A stretch of 24,112 nt of DNA. It comes from CBFDBF01 sp050287725. GTDB lineage: Bacteria > Pseudomonadota > Gammaproteobacteria > Chromatiales > Chromatiaceae. Position numbers and translations under genes: made by a program. The notes under the pieces were generated by a model that did no database searches, had not been told where the DNA came from, and worked only from the letters and a program-made list of their open reading frames with translations. The stretch covers positions 1 to 24,112 of the forward strand of contig JBNKCL010000007.1 in assembly GCA_050287725.1 (NCBI GenBank). The letters run 5' to 3'. Shown one piece after another: positions 16,901 to 24,112 of this stretch (position 1 is its first letter; each line of letters begins with the position of its first letter).

Positions 16901-19722
16901 ATGTAGCGGCACTGCCGCATCCTGTTCGGCGATCAAAGAAAAGGAGTGAGCCGGCTACTGCGATCGAACGGAAACTCGTTGATGTTTGGCAGGAGCTGTT
17001 GCCGGATGCCTCCGTGGCATCTGAATCGCATTTTTTTGAATTGGGCGGGAACTCGCTGCTGCTGGTTCGTCTGGCGGTCCGAATCCAGGTGGTATTCGGA
17101 AAAGAGCTTGAGGTGGCGACCCTGTTTGAACATCCCCTTCTGTCGGATCAGGCCCGGCTTCTGGAACGCAGGCTCACGGAATCGCTGGACGCTGTTTTCT
17201 CCCCGCCGGAATCAGAGGAGACATCCACGACGACCCGGGTGAATCCGTTCCGTGAAGCGACCTGTCGTCAGCCCCAAAATTTGGTTGAACAACGACTTGT
17301 CGAGATCTGGAAAGAACTGCTTTGGCGCGTGGATGAGATCGGAGTCGACGAGGATTTCTTCGATCTGGGAGGCTACTCGTTATTGATGGTGAAGCTGGTC
17401 GCACGGATCGAAGAAGAGTTCGCTGTCACTATACCGGTATCAGATCTGTTCCGGTTTCGCACCATCGCCGGAATTGCATCGTTGCTGGCGGAAGATGAGC
17501 GTGCACCGGGGGGCGGGCAGGCGGTAGAACAACCATCGCCGACATTGGCTCCCGAGCTGTTACAACAGCTTTTCGCCTTTACTCAGGGTTGGGAGGGGGA
17601 ACGGGCGGAGTCCAATTCGCTTTTGGTGCAGCTTAACCCGGAGGGTATGCGTCCCGGGTTGTTCTGGTGTAGTCACGGCTTTAATGCCCTTCAGGAGCTT
17701 CATCGATCCTTGCGCGGAGGGAGGGCGATCTGCGGCATGTGGTCGGCTTACCTGATGCGGGGGTTCAGCGATCGCGATCTGGACGAGCTGGCATCCTGGT
17801 ATGCGGACGAGATCATCGCCATACAGTCGACAGGGGAGTACTGTCTGGGTGCTTATTGCTCAGGGGCTGAACTCATGGGGGAAGTGGCCCGGCAACTGCA
17901 AAAACGGGGCAAAACGGTCGCCAACTTGATTGCGGTGGAGGGATTCGGTCCGCTGGTGCGGCGTAACCGGGTGTTCGGGTTTCCGGTCACGCTGGTATTC
18001 GGGCGGGACAGTGACGCCAATCCGTTTAAGACCTTTTCTCAGCCGGAACGAATGTTTGAGCGTTTTTTCCCCGCCGGATATCGGGTGCGCGTCGTTCCGG
18101 GAGAACACCTCAATATCCTGCAATCTCCTTATGTGTCACGAGTATCCGAAATTATTGACGAATTGTTGGAGGAAGAATCGATCGGGGTGGCGGGTGCGTC
18201 ACTTCCGGCAAGCGTTACGGGTCCGATTGTTCCCGAGGAAGGATGCAAAGGCAAGATCTCTCTGGTCGCGAAGCGGAAGCTGCTTCCGGATTGGGATCGA
18301 ATCGGGGCCAACCGCAAAATAATGCTGTGTATGACGATCCGGAATTGCAGTCCGGATTCCTGGCTCGCGACCTCGCTGAGCGGTATCACTCTCTGCGGCT
18401 GGTGGCTGGATGTTTTGGGCCGGAAAATTCTGATGTCTTGTGGAGATGGAACGCTTACGAAAGAGGTCGCTCCCGGAGAGGCCGCGAAAGTTTCGATTAC
18501 GATACAGACTCCTCCGGATCCCGGCGACTATGTGCTGAAGTTTGATCTGGTGCAACAGGGGATCGGGCGCTTTGCGAAACAGGGATCGCTTCCCTGGCTA
18601 ACCCCTTGTCGGGTGATTGAGGATGGCGGAAGCGACGCGCACGAATTGCAAGCGACATTCGGCGACCGTGATATGCTGGCCCGGGCGGGAAACGAGAAGT
18701 TTATGCGCGGGGATTATATCGGTTGCGTACCGCAGTTTGAGCGGGCGTTGCGCCAGGGCGCACCGGATGCGGAGTTACTCAAACAACTCGGGATGGCGTT
18801 GTCGCGCTTGGAGCGTTATCAACGGTCGGTCGATGTTTTGCGGCAGGCGGCGGTCCTCGCTCCGGAGGACGGCGAACTATGGTTCGAGCTTGGCCGAGCG
18901 ACCTTGGCGGCGGGTGATGCGAACGAGGCGATCGCTTTTTTGGGGCGTGCCTCCTTGCCGGACGAGCGCGCGGGAGAGATCGAACTGTTAACGGGACAAG
19001 CTTGCCTGCAGAGCGGCGCACTCCAGCAGGCAGCCTCCGATTTTCGTTCTGTCATAGAGCTGCGGCCGGAGTGGTCAAATGGCTATGCCGGACTGGCCGA
19101 GGCCTGTTATCGGTCGGGAGATGTCGAACAGGCTATCGATAACTACCGGCTCGCTATCCGGTGGGAACAGGGGAAGGTGGAGTACTATCTGGCGTTGGCG
19201 CGGTTGTTTCGGGAACGCCATGATTTAGATCAGGCGTTGACGCTGATCGATATCGCACACGAACTGGAACCTGAGTCATATCAGGTGCATTTAGCCTATG
19301 CCGCAGGCCATCGGCAGAAGGGGGATCTGGAACAAGCCGAGATGTCGTTGCGTCGGGCGCATGAACTGTGTCCGGTCTCTTACACGATACATCGGTCGTT
19401 GGTGGATCTGTTGTTGGAACGGGAGAACGAAACCGAAGCGATGGAACTGTTGCAGCAGGCGCTGGTTCAATGGGAGGATCGTATCGATTTCCATCTCCGG
19501 ATGGCGAAGCTACAGGAGCGCCGCGGACTTCTGGGCGAAGCGCTTCGGATTCTGTTGCGGGCGCATGAACTGGAACCGGAGAATCCGCAGGTTCTGACCC
19601 GCCTGGGGATGACTTACATTCGCAAAGGAGAGCACGAGCTGGCGAAGAACTATTTTGCAAAAGCCATGCAGCAGCAAACGCGACGGCAAAGCGACGATTC
19701 TCGTGAAAGCGGCAAAGAATGA
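13915..19722 (+). CDS. Nonribosomal peptide synthetase fused to Cys-type thioesterase, Ig-like and TPR regions
   Basis: A 1935-residue protein of order C-A-PCP-PCP-TE-Ig-TPR. The condensation domain (~50-490) has the catalytic HHIISDG at 183-189. The adenylation domain (~510-1000) has YTSGSTGTPKG (~661), FDAATFEIWG, MYGPTENTTF, YRTGDLAELRPDG and NGKLD; my reading of its pocket is D-A-F-F-L-G-M-T-F-K, suggesting a branched aliphatic amino acid such as Ile or Val. Two carrier domains follow: LGGNSL (Ser1047) and LGGYSL (Ser1155). The thioesterase (~1230-1420) has AYCSG, so Cys1315 replaces the usual Ser, with a likely catalytic His1398. Residues ~1442-1570 form an Ig-like beta domain with PGDYVLKFDLVQQGIGRF, a type also seen near surface-glycan enzymes. 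Residues ~1586-1925 are about nine or ten TPR-like helical repeats. There is only one A domain, so one amino acid is expected. ATG at 13915 overlaps the loader's TGA and has GGGACGGAG upstream. Confidence 0.9.
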   Translation: MKDPVDSNVDGPGASASAKRSRLLGKLLRQHLDGEPGANPGDFECPPEQEELLSFSQQRLWFLDRLEGRPNPLYNVPFSFHLEGPVNREALRRAIGLLVERHEALRMVFREVAGEPRVELLEPYDPLTLLDLSDQPPANAEQRGRELLEKDALIPFDLARGPLFRMTLVTLGERRYLLLGNIHHIISDGWSLAVLLRELGIAYNAFCANSEPKLQPLPVRYRTYSHWQRQHMQGDLRQRELAFWRSYLFGAPGRLRLPTDREHPARNMNEGGRVNLTLTRELTAELRRLALTRECTLFMVLFSAFNLLLYRCTRQPDIPVGITVANRLSQEVEGVIGLFVNTLVLRSRIEPEKSFTEFLAETRNASIAAFDHQELPFEYLVEQLRPERSRSHSPLFQVMFNMRNMEAAKLELSGLRVSERQRVGIVSKFNLHCDVQENEDRLNLSFVYNRALFDEPRVTGWLEQYERLLQQIVIDPEQSVGVLSSETEQAQQPQHFSIPHTPDTDYPRECAIHQRFEQQAERRPEAVALKRNEQVVCYGDLNERAERLARHLRARGVSDGEPVGLFLERSIEQVIALLGILKSGGAYLPLDPAYPEERLRFMVQDAGVRVVLAHSGEALFLAQTGIEVLPVEPAAELPLENEETSNSVVAGGETAAYVMYTSGSTGTPKGVVIPHRAVMRLVVNTDYVQLGEGDRVAQVSNSSFDAATFEIWGALLNGATLVIIEGETLLSPPDLAVELKRHRITTLFLTTALFNLIAYTFPQAFRSLRDLLFGGEQVDPEAVRRVLSGGAPQRLLHMYGPTENTTFTTWHLVTKVPAAGGTVPIGRPVANSSVHLLDDQGQSVAMGVTGEIYIGGDGLACGYLNRPELTDERFREIPGLGRVYRTGDLAELRPDGSLQFIGRRDRQIKIRGFRIEPDEIEVVLRLHPKVRDAAVVEQGDAEGRHLAAYLVSEGEPEDDWEQEVRRYLSLRLPGYMMPGSFTLLKKLPLTPNGKLDVAALPHPVRRSKKRSEPATAIERKLVDVWQELLPDASVASESHFFELGGNSLLLVRLAVRIQVVFGKELEVATLFEHPLLSDQARLLERRLTESLDAVFSPPESEETSTTTRVNPFREATCRQPQNLVEQRLVEIWKELLWRVDEIGVDEDFFDLGGYSLLMVKLVARIEEEFAVTIPVSDLFRFRTIAGIASLLAEDERAPGGGQAVEQPSPTLAPELLQQLFAFTQGWEGERAESNSLLVQLNPEGMRPGLFWCSHGFNALQELHRSLRGGRAICGMWSAYLMRGFSDRDLDELASWYADEIIAIQSTGEYCLGAYCSGAELMGEVARQLQKRGKTVANLIAVEGFGPLVRRNRVFGFPVTLVFGRDSDANPFKTFSQPERMFERFFPAGYRVRVVPGEHLNILQSPYVSRVSEIIDELLEEESIGVAGASLPASVTGPIVPEEGCKGKISLVAKRKLLPDWDRIGANRKIMLCMTIRNCSPDSWLATSLSGITLCGWWLDVLGRKILMSCGDGTLTKEVAPGEAAKVSITIQTPPDPGDYVLKFDLVQQGIGRFAKQGSLPWLTPCRVIEDGGSDAHELQATFGDRDMLARAGNEKFMRGDYIGCVPQFERALRQGAPDAELLKQLGMALSRLERYQRSVDVLRQAAVLAPEDGELWFELGRATLAAGDANEAIAFLGRASLPDERAGEIELLTGQACLQSGALQQAASDFRSVIELRPEWSNGYAGLAEACYRSGDVEQAIDNYRLAIRWEQGKVEYYLALARLFRERHDLDQALTLIDIAHELEPESYQVHLAYAAGHRQKGDLEQAEMSLRRAHELCPVSYTIHRSLVDLLLERENETEAMELLQQALVQWEDRIDFHLRMAKLQERRGLLGEALRILLRAHELEPENPQVLTRLGMTYIRKGEHELAKNYFAKAMQQQTRRQSDDSRESGKE

Positions 19723-19761
19723 TGTGCTGAGTGGTCAGCGAGGCGTATCACAGGAGTAATT

Positions 19762-20625
19762 ATGGGGTTGATAGTTAATTTTGCACCAACCGGGATGATC
19801 CCTACCAAAGAGATGTCTCCGTACGTCCCGATTTCCATATCCGAGATCGTAGAAGATGTGCATCAGGCATGCGAGCTGGGAATCACCATGGTGCATCTGC
19901 ATGCACGTGATCCGGATCATGGAGCGCCCAGCCATCAGGCGGAACTCTATGCTCGAATGATCGGGGATATTCGGAAATATGCTCCGGAACTGGTGGTGTG
20001 CGTGTCCCTCAGCGGTCGTTCGGCCTCCGAGTTTGAACGGCGGGCGGAACCGCTGCAATTGGAAGGAAACCTCAAGCCCGATATGGGGAGCCTGACTCTC
20101 AGTTCGGTCAATTTCAACAAAGAGGTGAGCGTGAGTTCGCCTCTGATGATCATGCGGTTGGCGGAGGAGATGCGGCGAAGCGGTATTTTACCGGAGCTGG
20201 AGGCGTTCGACGCCGGCATGATCAACTACGCGAAATATCTGGAACGCAAGGGTCTGCTTCGGCCGCCGCACTACTTCAACCTGCTGCTTGGAAACGTCTC
20301 CTGCGCTCAACCTGATCTGCTGCATCTCGGTCTGATGGTGCGGGATCTTCCGGCCGAAAGCTTCTGGAGCGTCGCCGGTATCGGTGATGCGCAGCTCATG
20401 ATGAATTCGGTCTCAATTGCGGCAGGAGGCGGAGTGCGGGTCGGGATCGAGGACAATATCTGGTTCGATCGCGGTCGTACGTCCTTGGCTCGTAACATTG
20501 ATCTGATACGCCGCATTCATACTTTGGCGGCAGCCAATGACCGTCGGGTAATGGCGCCATGCGAGTTTCGCGAGAGACTCGGGTTACAGGGGGGTAACGG
20601 ACGCTATGGCAGGGAGCCGGAATGA
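19762..20625 (+). CDS. Beta-keto acid cleavage enzyme family protein (BKACE, DUF849)
   Basis: Zinc-dependent TIM-barrel enzyme of 287 residues. Characterised relatives such as Kce split a beta-keto acid with acetyl-CoA to give acetoacetate and a new acyl-CoA. VHLHARD supplies the metal-binding His45 and His47. GGGVRVGIEDN supplies Arg226, Glu230 and Asp231, at numbers that match the catalytic set I recall for Kce. The Ser/Gly segment after strand 3 reads VCVSLSGR (Ser82) rather than the more usual glycine-rich TTGG type, so the substrate may be atypical. AGGAG at 19752-19756 precedes the ATG, and the gene begins 39 bases after the NRPS stop, so it is almost certainly co-transcribed. It may make or trim an acyl-CoA or beta-amino acid precursor for the loader; that is inference. 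Confidence 0.88.
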   Translation: MGLIVNFAPTGMIPTKEMSPYVPISISEIVEDVHQACELGITMVHLHARDPDHGAPSHQAELYARMIGDIRKYAPELVVCVSLSGRSASEFERRAEPLQLEGNLKPDMGSLTLSSVNFNKEVSVSSPLMIMRLAEEMRRSGILPELEAFDAGMINYAKYLERKGLLRPPHYFNLLLGNVSCAQPDLLHLGLMVRDLPAESFWSVAGIGDAQLMMNSVSIAAGGGVRVGIEDNIWFDRGRTSLARNIDLIRRIHTLAAANDRRVMAPCEFRERLGLQGGNGRYGREPE

Positions 20626-20676
20626 AAGGGGAGCATTGATCTCCTCACGATAGTTGGCGCCGGGTGATAAAAGGTC

Positions 20677-22416
20677 TTATGCGGTTTCCTGCCGCAGGTC
20701 GGACGGGGCAGGGAGCCAATAGCCCAGGGAAGAGGCGTAGGAACCCACAACATTAGAGAGGCGAACCAGCTCCTCCATCAAGGTCGCCGGATCGGAAGGG
20801 TCGTTATCCGCATGACCGGTTACCCGGTGTTCCAGCGCGCTTTTGTCCACCGGGTGTCCGATATGCGCCTCGACCGCAGACCAATCGAACTGCGGGTCGA
20901 GCAGCTTCTCATACTGCAGCAGCAAGGCGCCCAGGTTACCCGCTTCCTGTTGAAAACCTCGGGTCAGTCGTAACCAGTGGATGCCGAAACTCTCCGGGGT
21001 ATCCTGACGCTGATGGGGCCAATGGATATACCAGGGTTTCGAAAAACGCCGGTAAGAACGGTAGGCGTGGTATGGATTTCGAACCAGAAAAATCAGACGG
21101 CACTCCGGGTAGAGCCATTTGAGAAACAGGGCCATATCGGCGTCCAGCCGGGTTTCTTTCACTCCCCATTGCGAGTGACCGCGCGCTTTCGCGGGAGCGG
21201 CGAACAGACTTTCGAGATAGCTCCGGGTTGCGTTCAGCAGGTGACGGGGATGAGGATAGAGATTGGCAATCCAGGTGGTTGTTTTTTCTTTTTCGAAGCG
21301 GACGTCATCCTCCAGAAATTCGTCCCATAACCACTCCGACGAGAGAGCGCGTATCGTATGACTCAGGTTTTCAAACAGCCCGGAAGGGCCGAAAGGTTCG
21401 CCCCAGATCCAGTCCTCTCGAAACAGGATTCTCTGGAGCAGGGTGGAACCGGACCGGAAGCCGGAAGAAAGAAGAAATATCGGTTTTTCGTTGGAGTCGG
21501 ATGTGAGGTCCGGCCAGCGCTCATGGAGTATGCGTAACGTTTCCTGAAAACTGGGCAGGGCGGTGTCAGGTGAAGCAGCGGTGTGCGCGGGAGAAGCCGG
21601 TGTTTTTTTCTCGGAGATTTGGTTGAGGCGGCAACGGTAGGATCTTTGCAGTTCCATTCCCCACAGCTGTTGTTTCTCGAGTGAAACAAGCAATTCTCCG
21701 TCACCGGTTATTCTGGCTTGGGACACAACTCCCTGTATCGCACGATACAGTTCCAGCCGTTGCTTTTTGTCAAAGGCGCCGTCCCGGATCTTCAAAAGAT
21801 CCAGTTTCGCATTTCCGTACATCCAATTGATAAGTCGGTTGGCAGTTTTGTCCTTAAGCTCGTGGTGGCGGGTTCTCAGTGTGTCGTCATGCCAGATGGG
21901 TGTTATGAGGTTGCCCGGCAAATACTGCAATTTCGCTCCCTGCAATTGCAGCCGTGCATAAAGGTCTTCATCCTCTCTTCCCCAACCTTGAAATATCTCG
22001 TCATAGCCTCCGATTTGTTCGAACGTCTCACGTTTGCAGAGACAGCTTCCCATAACTCCGGAGCCGGGTTCGAGGATCTCGAAGAGAAATAAATCGTCGG
22101 TTGTCAGTAACGGGTGGATTGTCGACGTCGCCTTTGCATCCAGCAGCATGTCGGCGTCCAAAAAGAAGAGCCAGGGTGCATTTCCGGCTGCCGCACCGGC
22201 ATTTCGGGCATTGCTGGCATTGAAATGTTTCTGACCGGGAACCCGCACCACCTGTGCCGCGAAACCATTTTCCTCGATCCACTCACCGCAATGATCGGGG
22301 CAGGAGTAGTCCACCACGATGCAGTTCGCGTGTTTTTGGGCAAGTGCCAACGGCAGCGACTGCTGCAAATGTTGAAGCCGGCCCATACAGGTGATTACGA
22401 TATCGATGTCATTCAT
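20677..22416 (-). CDS. Fused family 2 glycosyltransferase and sulfotransferase
   Basis: A 579-residue cytoplasmic bifunctional enzyme. Residues ~1-260 are a GT-A fold glycosyltransferase: IDIVITCMGR at the start, the metal-binding DAD at 87-89 in FFLDADM, and GWGREDEDL at 144-152, the acceptor/catalytic motif typical of GT2/GT7-like transferases. A Ser/Pro/Ala-rich linker (~270-290) leads to a PAPS-dependent sulfotransferase (~310-579) with the 5'-phosphosulfate loop RSGSTLLQR (321-329) and the 3'-phosphate motif LVRNPYHAYRSYRRF (444-458). It probably adds a sugar and sulfates the same or a neighbouring residue of a surface glycan or glycolipid. ATG at 22416 is chosen because the frame upstream (to 22644) lies inside ppsA and lacks family features; the ribosome-binding site is weak. 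It is convergent with the NRPS operon, 51 bases away. Confidence 0.87.
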   Translation of the reverse strand: MNDIDIVITCMGRLQHLQQSLPLALAQKHANCIVVDYSCPDHCGEWIEENGFAAQVVRVPGQKHFNASNARNAGAAAGNAPWLFFLDADMLLDAKATSTIHPLLTTDDLFLFEILEPGSGVMGSCLCKRETFEQIGGYDEIFQGWGREDEDLYARLQLQGAKLQYLPGNLITPIWHDDTLRTRHHELKDKTANRLINWMYGNAKLDLLKIRDGAFDKKQRLELYRAIQGVVSQARITGDGELLVSLEKQQLWGMELQRSYRCRLNQISEKKTPASPAHTAASPDTALPSFQETLRILHERWPDLTSDSNEKPIFLLSSGFRSGSTLLQRILFREDWIWGEPFGPSGLFENLSHTIRALSSEWLWDEFLEDDVRFEKEKTTTWIANLYPHPRHLLNATRSYLESLFAAPAKARGHSQWGVKETRLDADMALFLKWLYPECRLIFLVRNPYHAYRSYRRFSKPWYIHWPHQRQDTPESFGIHWLRLTRGFQQEAGNLGALLLQYEKLLDPQFDWSAVEAHIGHPVDKSALEHRVTGHADNDPSDPATLMEELVRLSNVVGSYASSLGYWLPAPSDLRQETA

Positions 22417-22466
22417 TCGGTTTTCGCTGCTCAGGTAGTAGGAAACATGATTGGCGCGCAGACGAT

Positions 22467-24112
22467 TTACGCATCGTTGTTCGTTTTCGGTTGTCGTCCG
22501 GCGATAAACAGCCAGGTTTCGATCACCGTGTCCGGGTTCAGGGAGATGCTGCTGATCCCTTGTTCCAGCAGCCACTTCGCCAGGTCCGGGTGATCGGACG
22601 GCCCCTGGCCGCAGATGCCGATATATTTTCCCTGGTTTCGGCAAGTGTTAATGGACATTGATAGCAATTTTTTCACTGCCGGGTCGCGTTCGTCAAAACT
22701 TTTCGCGACGAGGCTGGAATCGCGGTCCAGGCCGAGAGTGAGTTGGGTCAGGTCGTTGGAGCCGATGGAGAAGCCGTCGAAGTTTTCCAGAAACTGATCG
22801 GCCAGCAAGGCGTTGGAAGGAATTTCGCACATCATAATCAGGCGCAGGCCGTTTTCGCCTCGCTCGAGGCCGTTCTCCGCTAGGGCGTTCACCACCGCCT
22901 GGGCCTCTTCCAGCGTGCGCACGAAGGGGATCATGATCTCCACGTTGGTGAGTCCCATGTCGTCGCGTACCCGTTTCAGTGCCTCGCACTCCATTTCCCA
23001 GCAGGCACGAAAGCTGTCGGCGACGTAGCGGGAAGCGCCGCGAAAGCCGAGCATCGGATTTTCCTCCTCCGGCTCATATTGTTTTCCGCCCAGCAGGTTG
23101 GCGTACTCGTTGGACTTGAAGTCGGACATACGCACGATCACCGGGTGTGGAGCGAAGGCGGCGGCCAGGGTGGAGACCCCTTCCGCGATCTTGGAGACGT
23201 AGAATTCCCGGGGGCCGGCGTAAGCGGCGATGCGGGGTTCGATTTCGCCGCGCAGCGCGTCGGGCAGCCGGTCATACTCCAGCAGAGCGCGCGGATGGAT
23301 GCCGATCATGTTGTTGATGATGAACTCCAGACGCGCCAGCCCTACACCCTGGTTGGGGATGCCGGCGAAGTTGAAGGCGTGATCCGGGTTGCCTACGTTC
23401 ATCATGATCTTGGTGGGGATCTCCGGCATGGTATCCAGCTCCGCCACCCGGTGTTCGAACGCCAGCCGGCCTTCGTAGATATAGCCGGTGTCCCCCTCGG
23501 CGCAGGAAACGGTCACCTCCTGCCCGTGCCGGATGGCGCGGGTGGCGTCGTTGGTTCCCACCACTGCCGGTACCCCGAGCTCCCGCGCGATGATGGCGGC
23601 ATGGCAGGTGCGTCCGCCCCGGTTGGTGACGATGGCGGCGGCCCGCTTCATGATCGGCTCCCAGTCCGGGTCGGTCATGTCGGTGACCAGCACGTCCCCC
23701 GGTTGCACCTGATCCATCTCCTTCAGGCTGGCGATCACCTTGGCGCTGCCGGCCCCGATGCGATGACCGATGGAGCGCCCTTCCACCAGGATGTTTCCCC
23801 GTTCCTGCAGGCGGTAGCGTTCAACGACCCGGCCGCTACGGCTTTGTACCGTTTCCGGCCGTGCCTGGAGGATGTAGATCCTGCCGTCGCTGCCGTCGCG
23901 TCCCCACTCGATATCCATCGGCCGGCCGTAATGTTGTTCGATGAGCACCGCCTGGCGCGCCAGCTCTTCCACCTCGGCGTCGCTGAGGGAGAAGCGACGT
24001 TGCCGTTCCGCGGCGACCTCCACCACTTTCACCGGACGGCCGTCGGCGTCGGACTCGGCGTAGACCATCTCCACGGCCTTGTCGCCCAGGTTGCGGCGCA
24101 GGATAGCGGGAC
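22467..24112 (-). CDS. ppsA: Phosphoenolpyruvate synthase, C-terminal two-thirds (5' end outside window)
   Basis: Converts pyruvate, ATP and water to PEP, AMP and phosphate in gluconeogenesis. About 548 of the usual ~790 residues are visible. They include the end of the ATP-grasp region (DIEWGRDG, IYILQARPETVQS), the swivelling phosphohistidine domain with the catalytic His in NRGGRTCHAAIIARELGVPA, and the PEP/pyruvate TIM barrel with ARLEFIINNMIGIHPRAL, MLGFRGASRY, DGFSIGSNDLTQLTLGLDRDS and the near-terminal GICGQGPSDHPD. The frame is open to the right edge of the window, and residues before the first visible ATG (24074) still match the family, so that ATG is not the start. The gene ends 50 bases before the glycosyltransferase-sulfotransferase gene, which may be read through from it. 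Confidence 0.95.
   Translation of the reverse strand, partial: PAILRRNLGDKAVEMVYAESDADGRPVKVVEVAAERQRRFSLSDAEVEELARQAVLIEQHYGRPMDIEWGRDGSDGRIYILQARPETVQSRSGRVVERYRLQERGNILVEGRSIGHRIGAGSAKVIASLKEMDQVQPGDVLVTDMTDPDWEPIMKRAAAIVTNRGGRTCHAAIIARELGVPAVVGTNDATRAIRHGQEVTVSCAEGDTGYIYEGRLAFEHRVAELDTMPEIPTKIMMNVGNPDHAFNFAGIPNQGVGLARLEFIINNMIGIHPRALLEYDRLPDALRGEIEPRIAAYAGPREFYVSKIAEGVSTLAAAFAPHPVIVRMSDFKSNEYANLLGGKQYEPEEENPMLGFRGASRYVADSFRACWEMECEALKRVRDDMGLTNVEIMIPFVRTLEEAQAVVNALAENGLERGENGLRLIMMCEIPSNALLADQFLENFDGFSIGSNDLTQLTLGLDRDSSLVAKSFDERDPAVKKLLSMSINTCRNQGKYIGICGQGPSDHPDLAKWLLEQGISSISLNPDTVIETWLFIAGRQPKTNNDA

Noticed and set aside
22417..22644. Extended start of the glycosyltransferase-sulfotransferase inside ppsA
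   Set aside because: The added residues are Arg/Pro/His-rich, read from the ppsA coding region in another frame, and do not resemble a glycosyltransferase N-terminus. MNDIDIVITC at 22416 does.

Overview
The window looks like chromosomal DNA of a GC-rich proteobacterium, most likely a gammaproteobacterium. The evidence is indirect: a PrtD/HlyD-type type I secretion pair, periplasmic MsrA, PpsA, and the style of the ribosome-binding sites. No rRNA or tRNA gene is present to fix the lineage. I see no insertion sequence, prophage gene, CRISPR array or attachment site.

Layout. (1) 1-441 (+) is the C-terminal end of an FGE/SUMF1-family protein that begins before the window. (2) 442-922 is non-coding leader DNA. 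(3) 923-9543 (+) is a type I secretion locus: an 1801-residue RTX protein, a PrtD-type ABC exporter and an HlyD-type adaptor. The outer-membrane TolC partner is not here. The RTX protein is an internal tandem duplication: each half has three ~154-residue modules, a long calcium-binding nonapeptide array and a short beta-rich end module. A 16-bp-stem hairpin sits between the RTX gene and the exporter gene. (4) 9530-10948 (-) is a dihydrolipoamide-dehydrogenase-like flavoprotein that overlaps the adaptor gene tail to tail. Divergent from it, 11145-11789 (+) is an exported MsrA, followed by a probable terminator.

(5) 12065-20625 (+) is a small nonribosomal-peptide operon and the most unusual part of the window. 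It encodes an acyl-activating enzyme fused to a carrier domain, then a 1935-residue protein with the order C-A-PCP-PCP-TE-(Ig-like)-TPR, then a beta-keto acid cleavage enzyme (BKACE/DUF849). The first two genes overlap by ATGA and the third follows 39 bases later. The thioesterase domain has Cys where Ser is usual, and the adenylation pocket reads as one for a branched aliphatic residue. (6) Convergent to this, 20677-22416 (-) encodes a family 2 glycosyltransferase fused to a sulfotransferase. It lies 50 bases downstream of (7) ppsA (22467 to the right edge, -), which is cut by the window end.

How the genes may work together (inference). The loader charges its own carrier with a carboxylic acid. 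The megasynthase condenses that acid with one amino acid, and the Cys-thioesterase releases or transfers the product. The Ig-like and TPR parts suggest docking on a protein or glycan target rather than release of a free small molecule. The neighbouring glycosyltransferase-sulfotransferase fits a decorated surface glycan or glycoconjugate, but it is on the other strand and its membership is unproven. The RTX/T1SS locus is a separate unit that exports a large calcium-dependent surface or extracellular protein.
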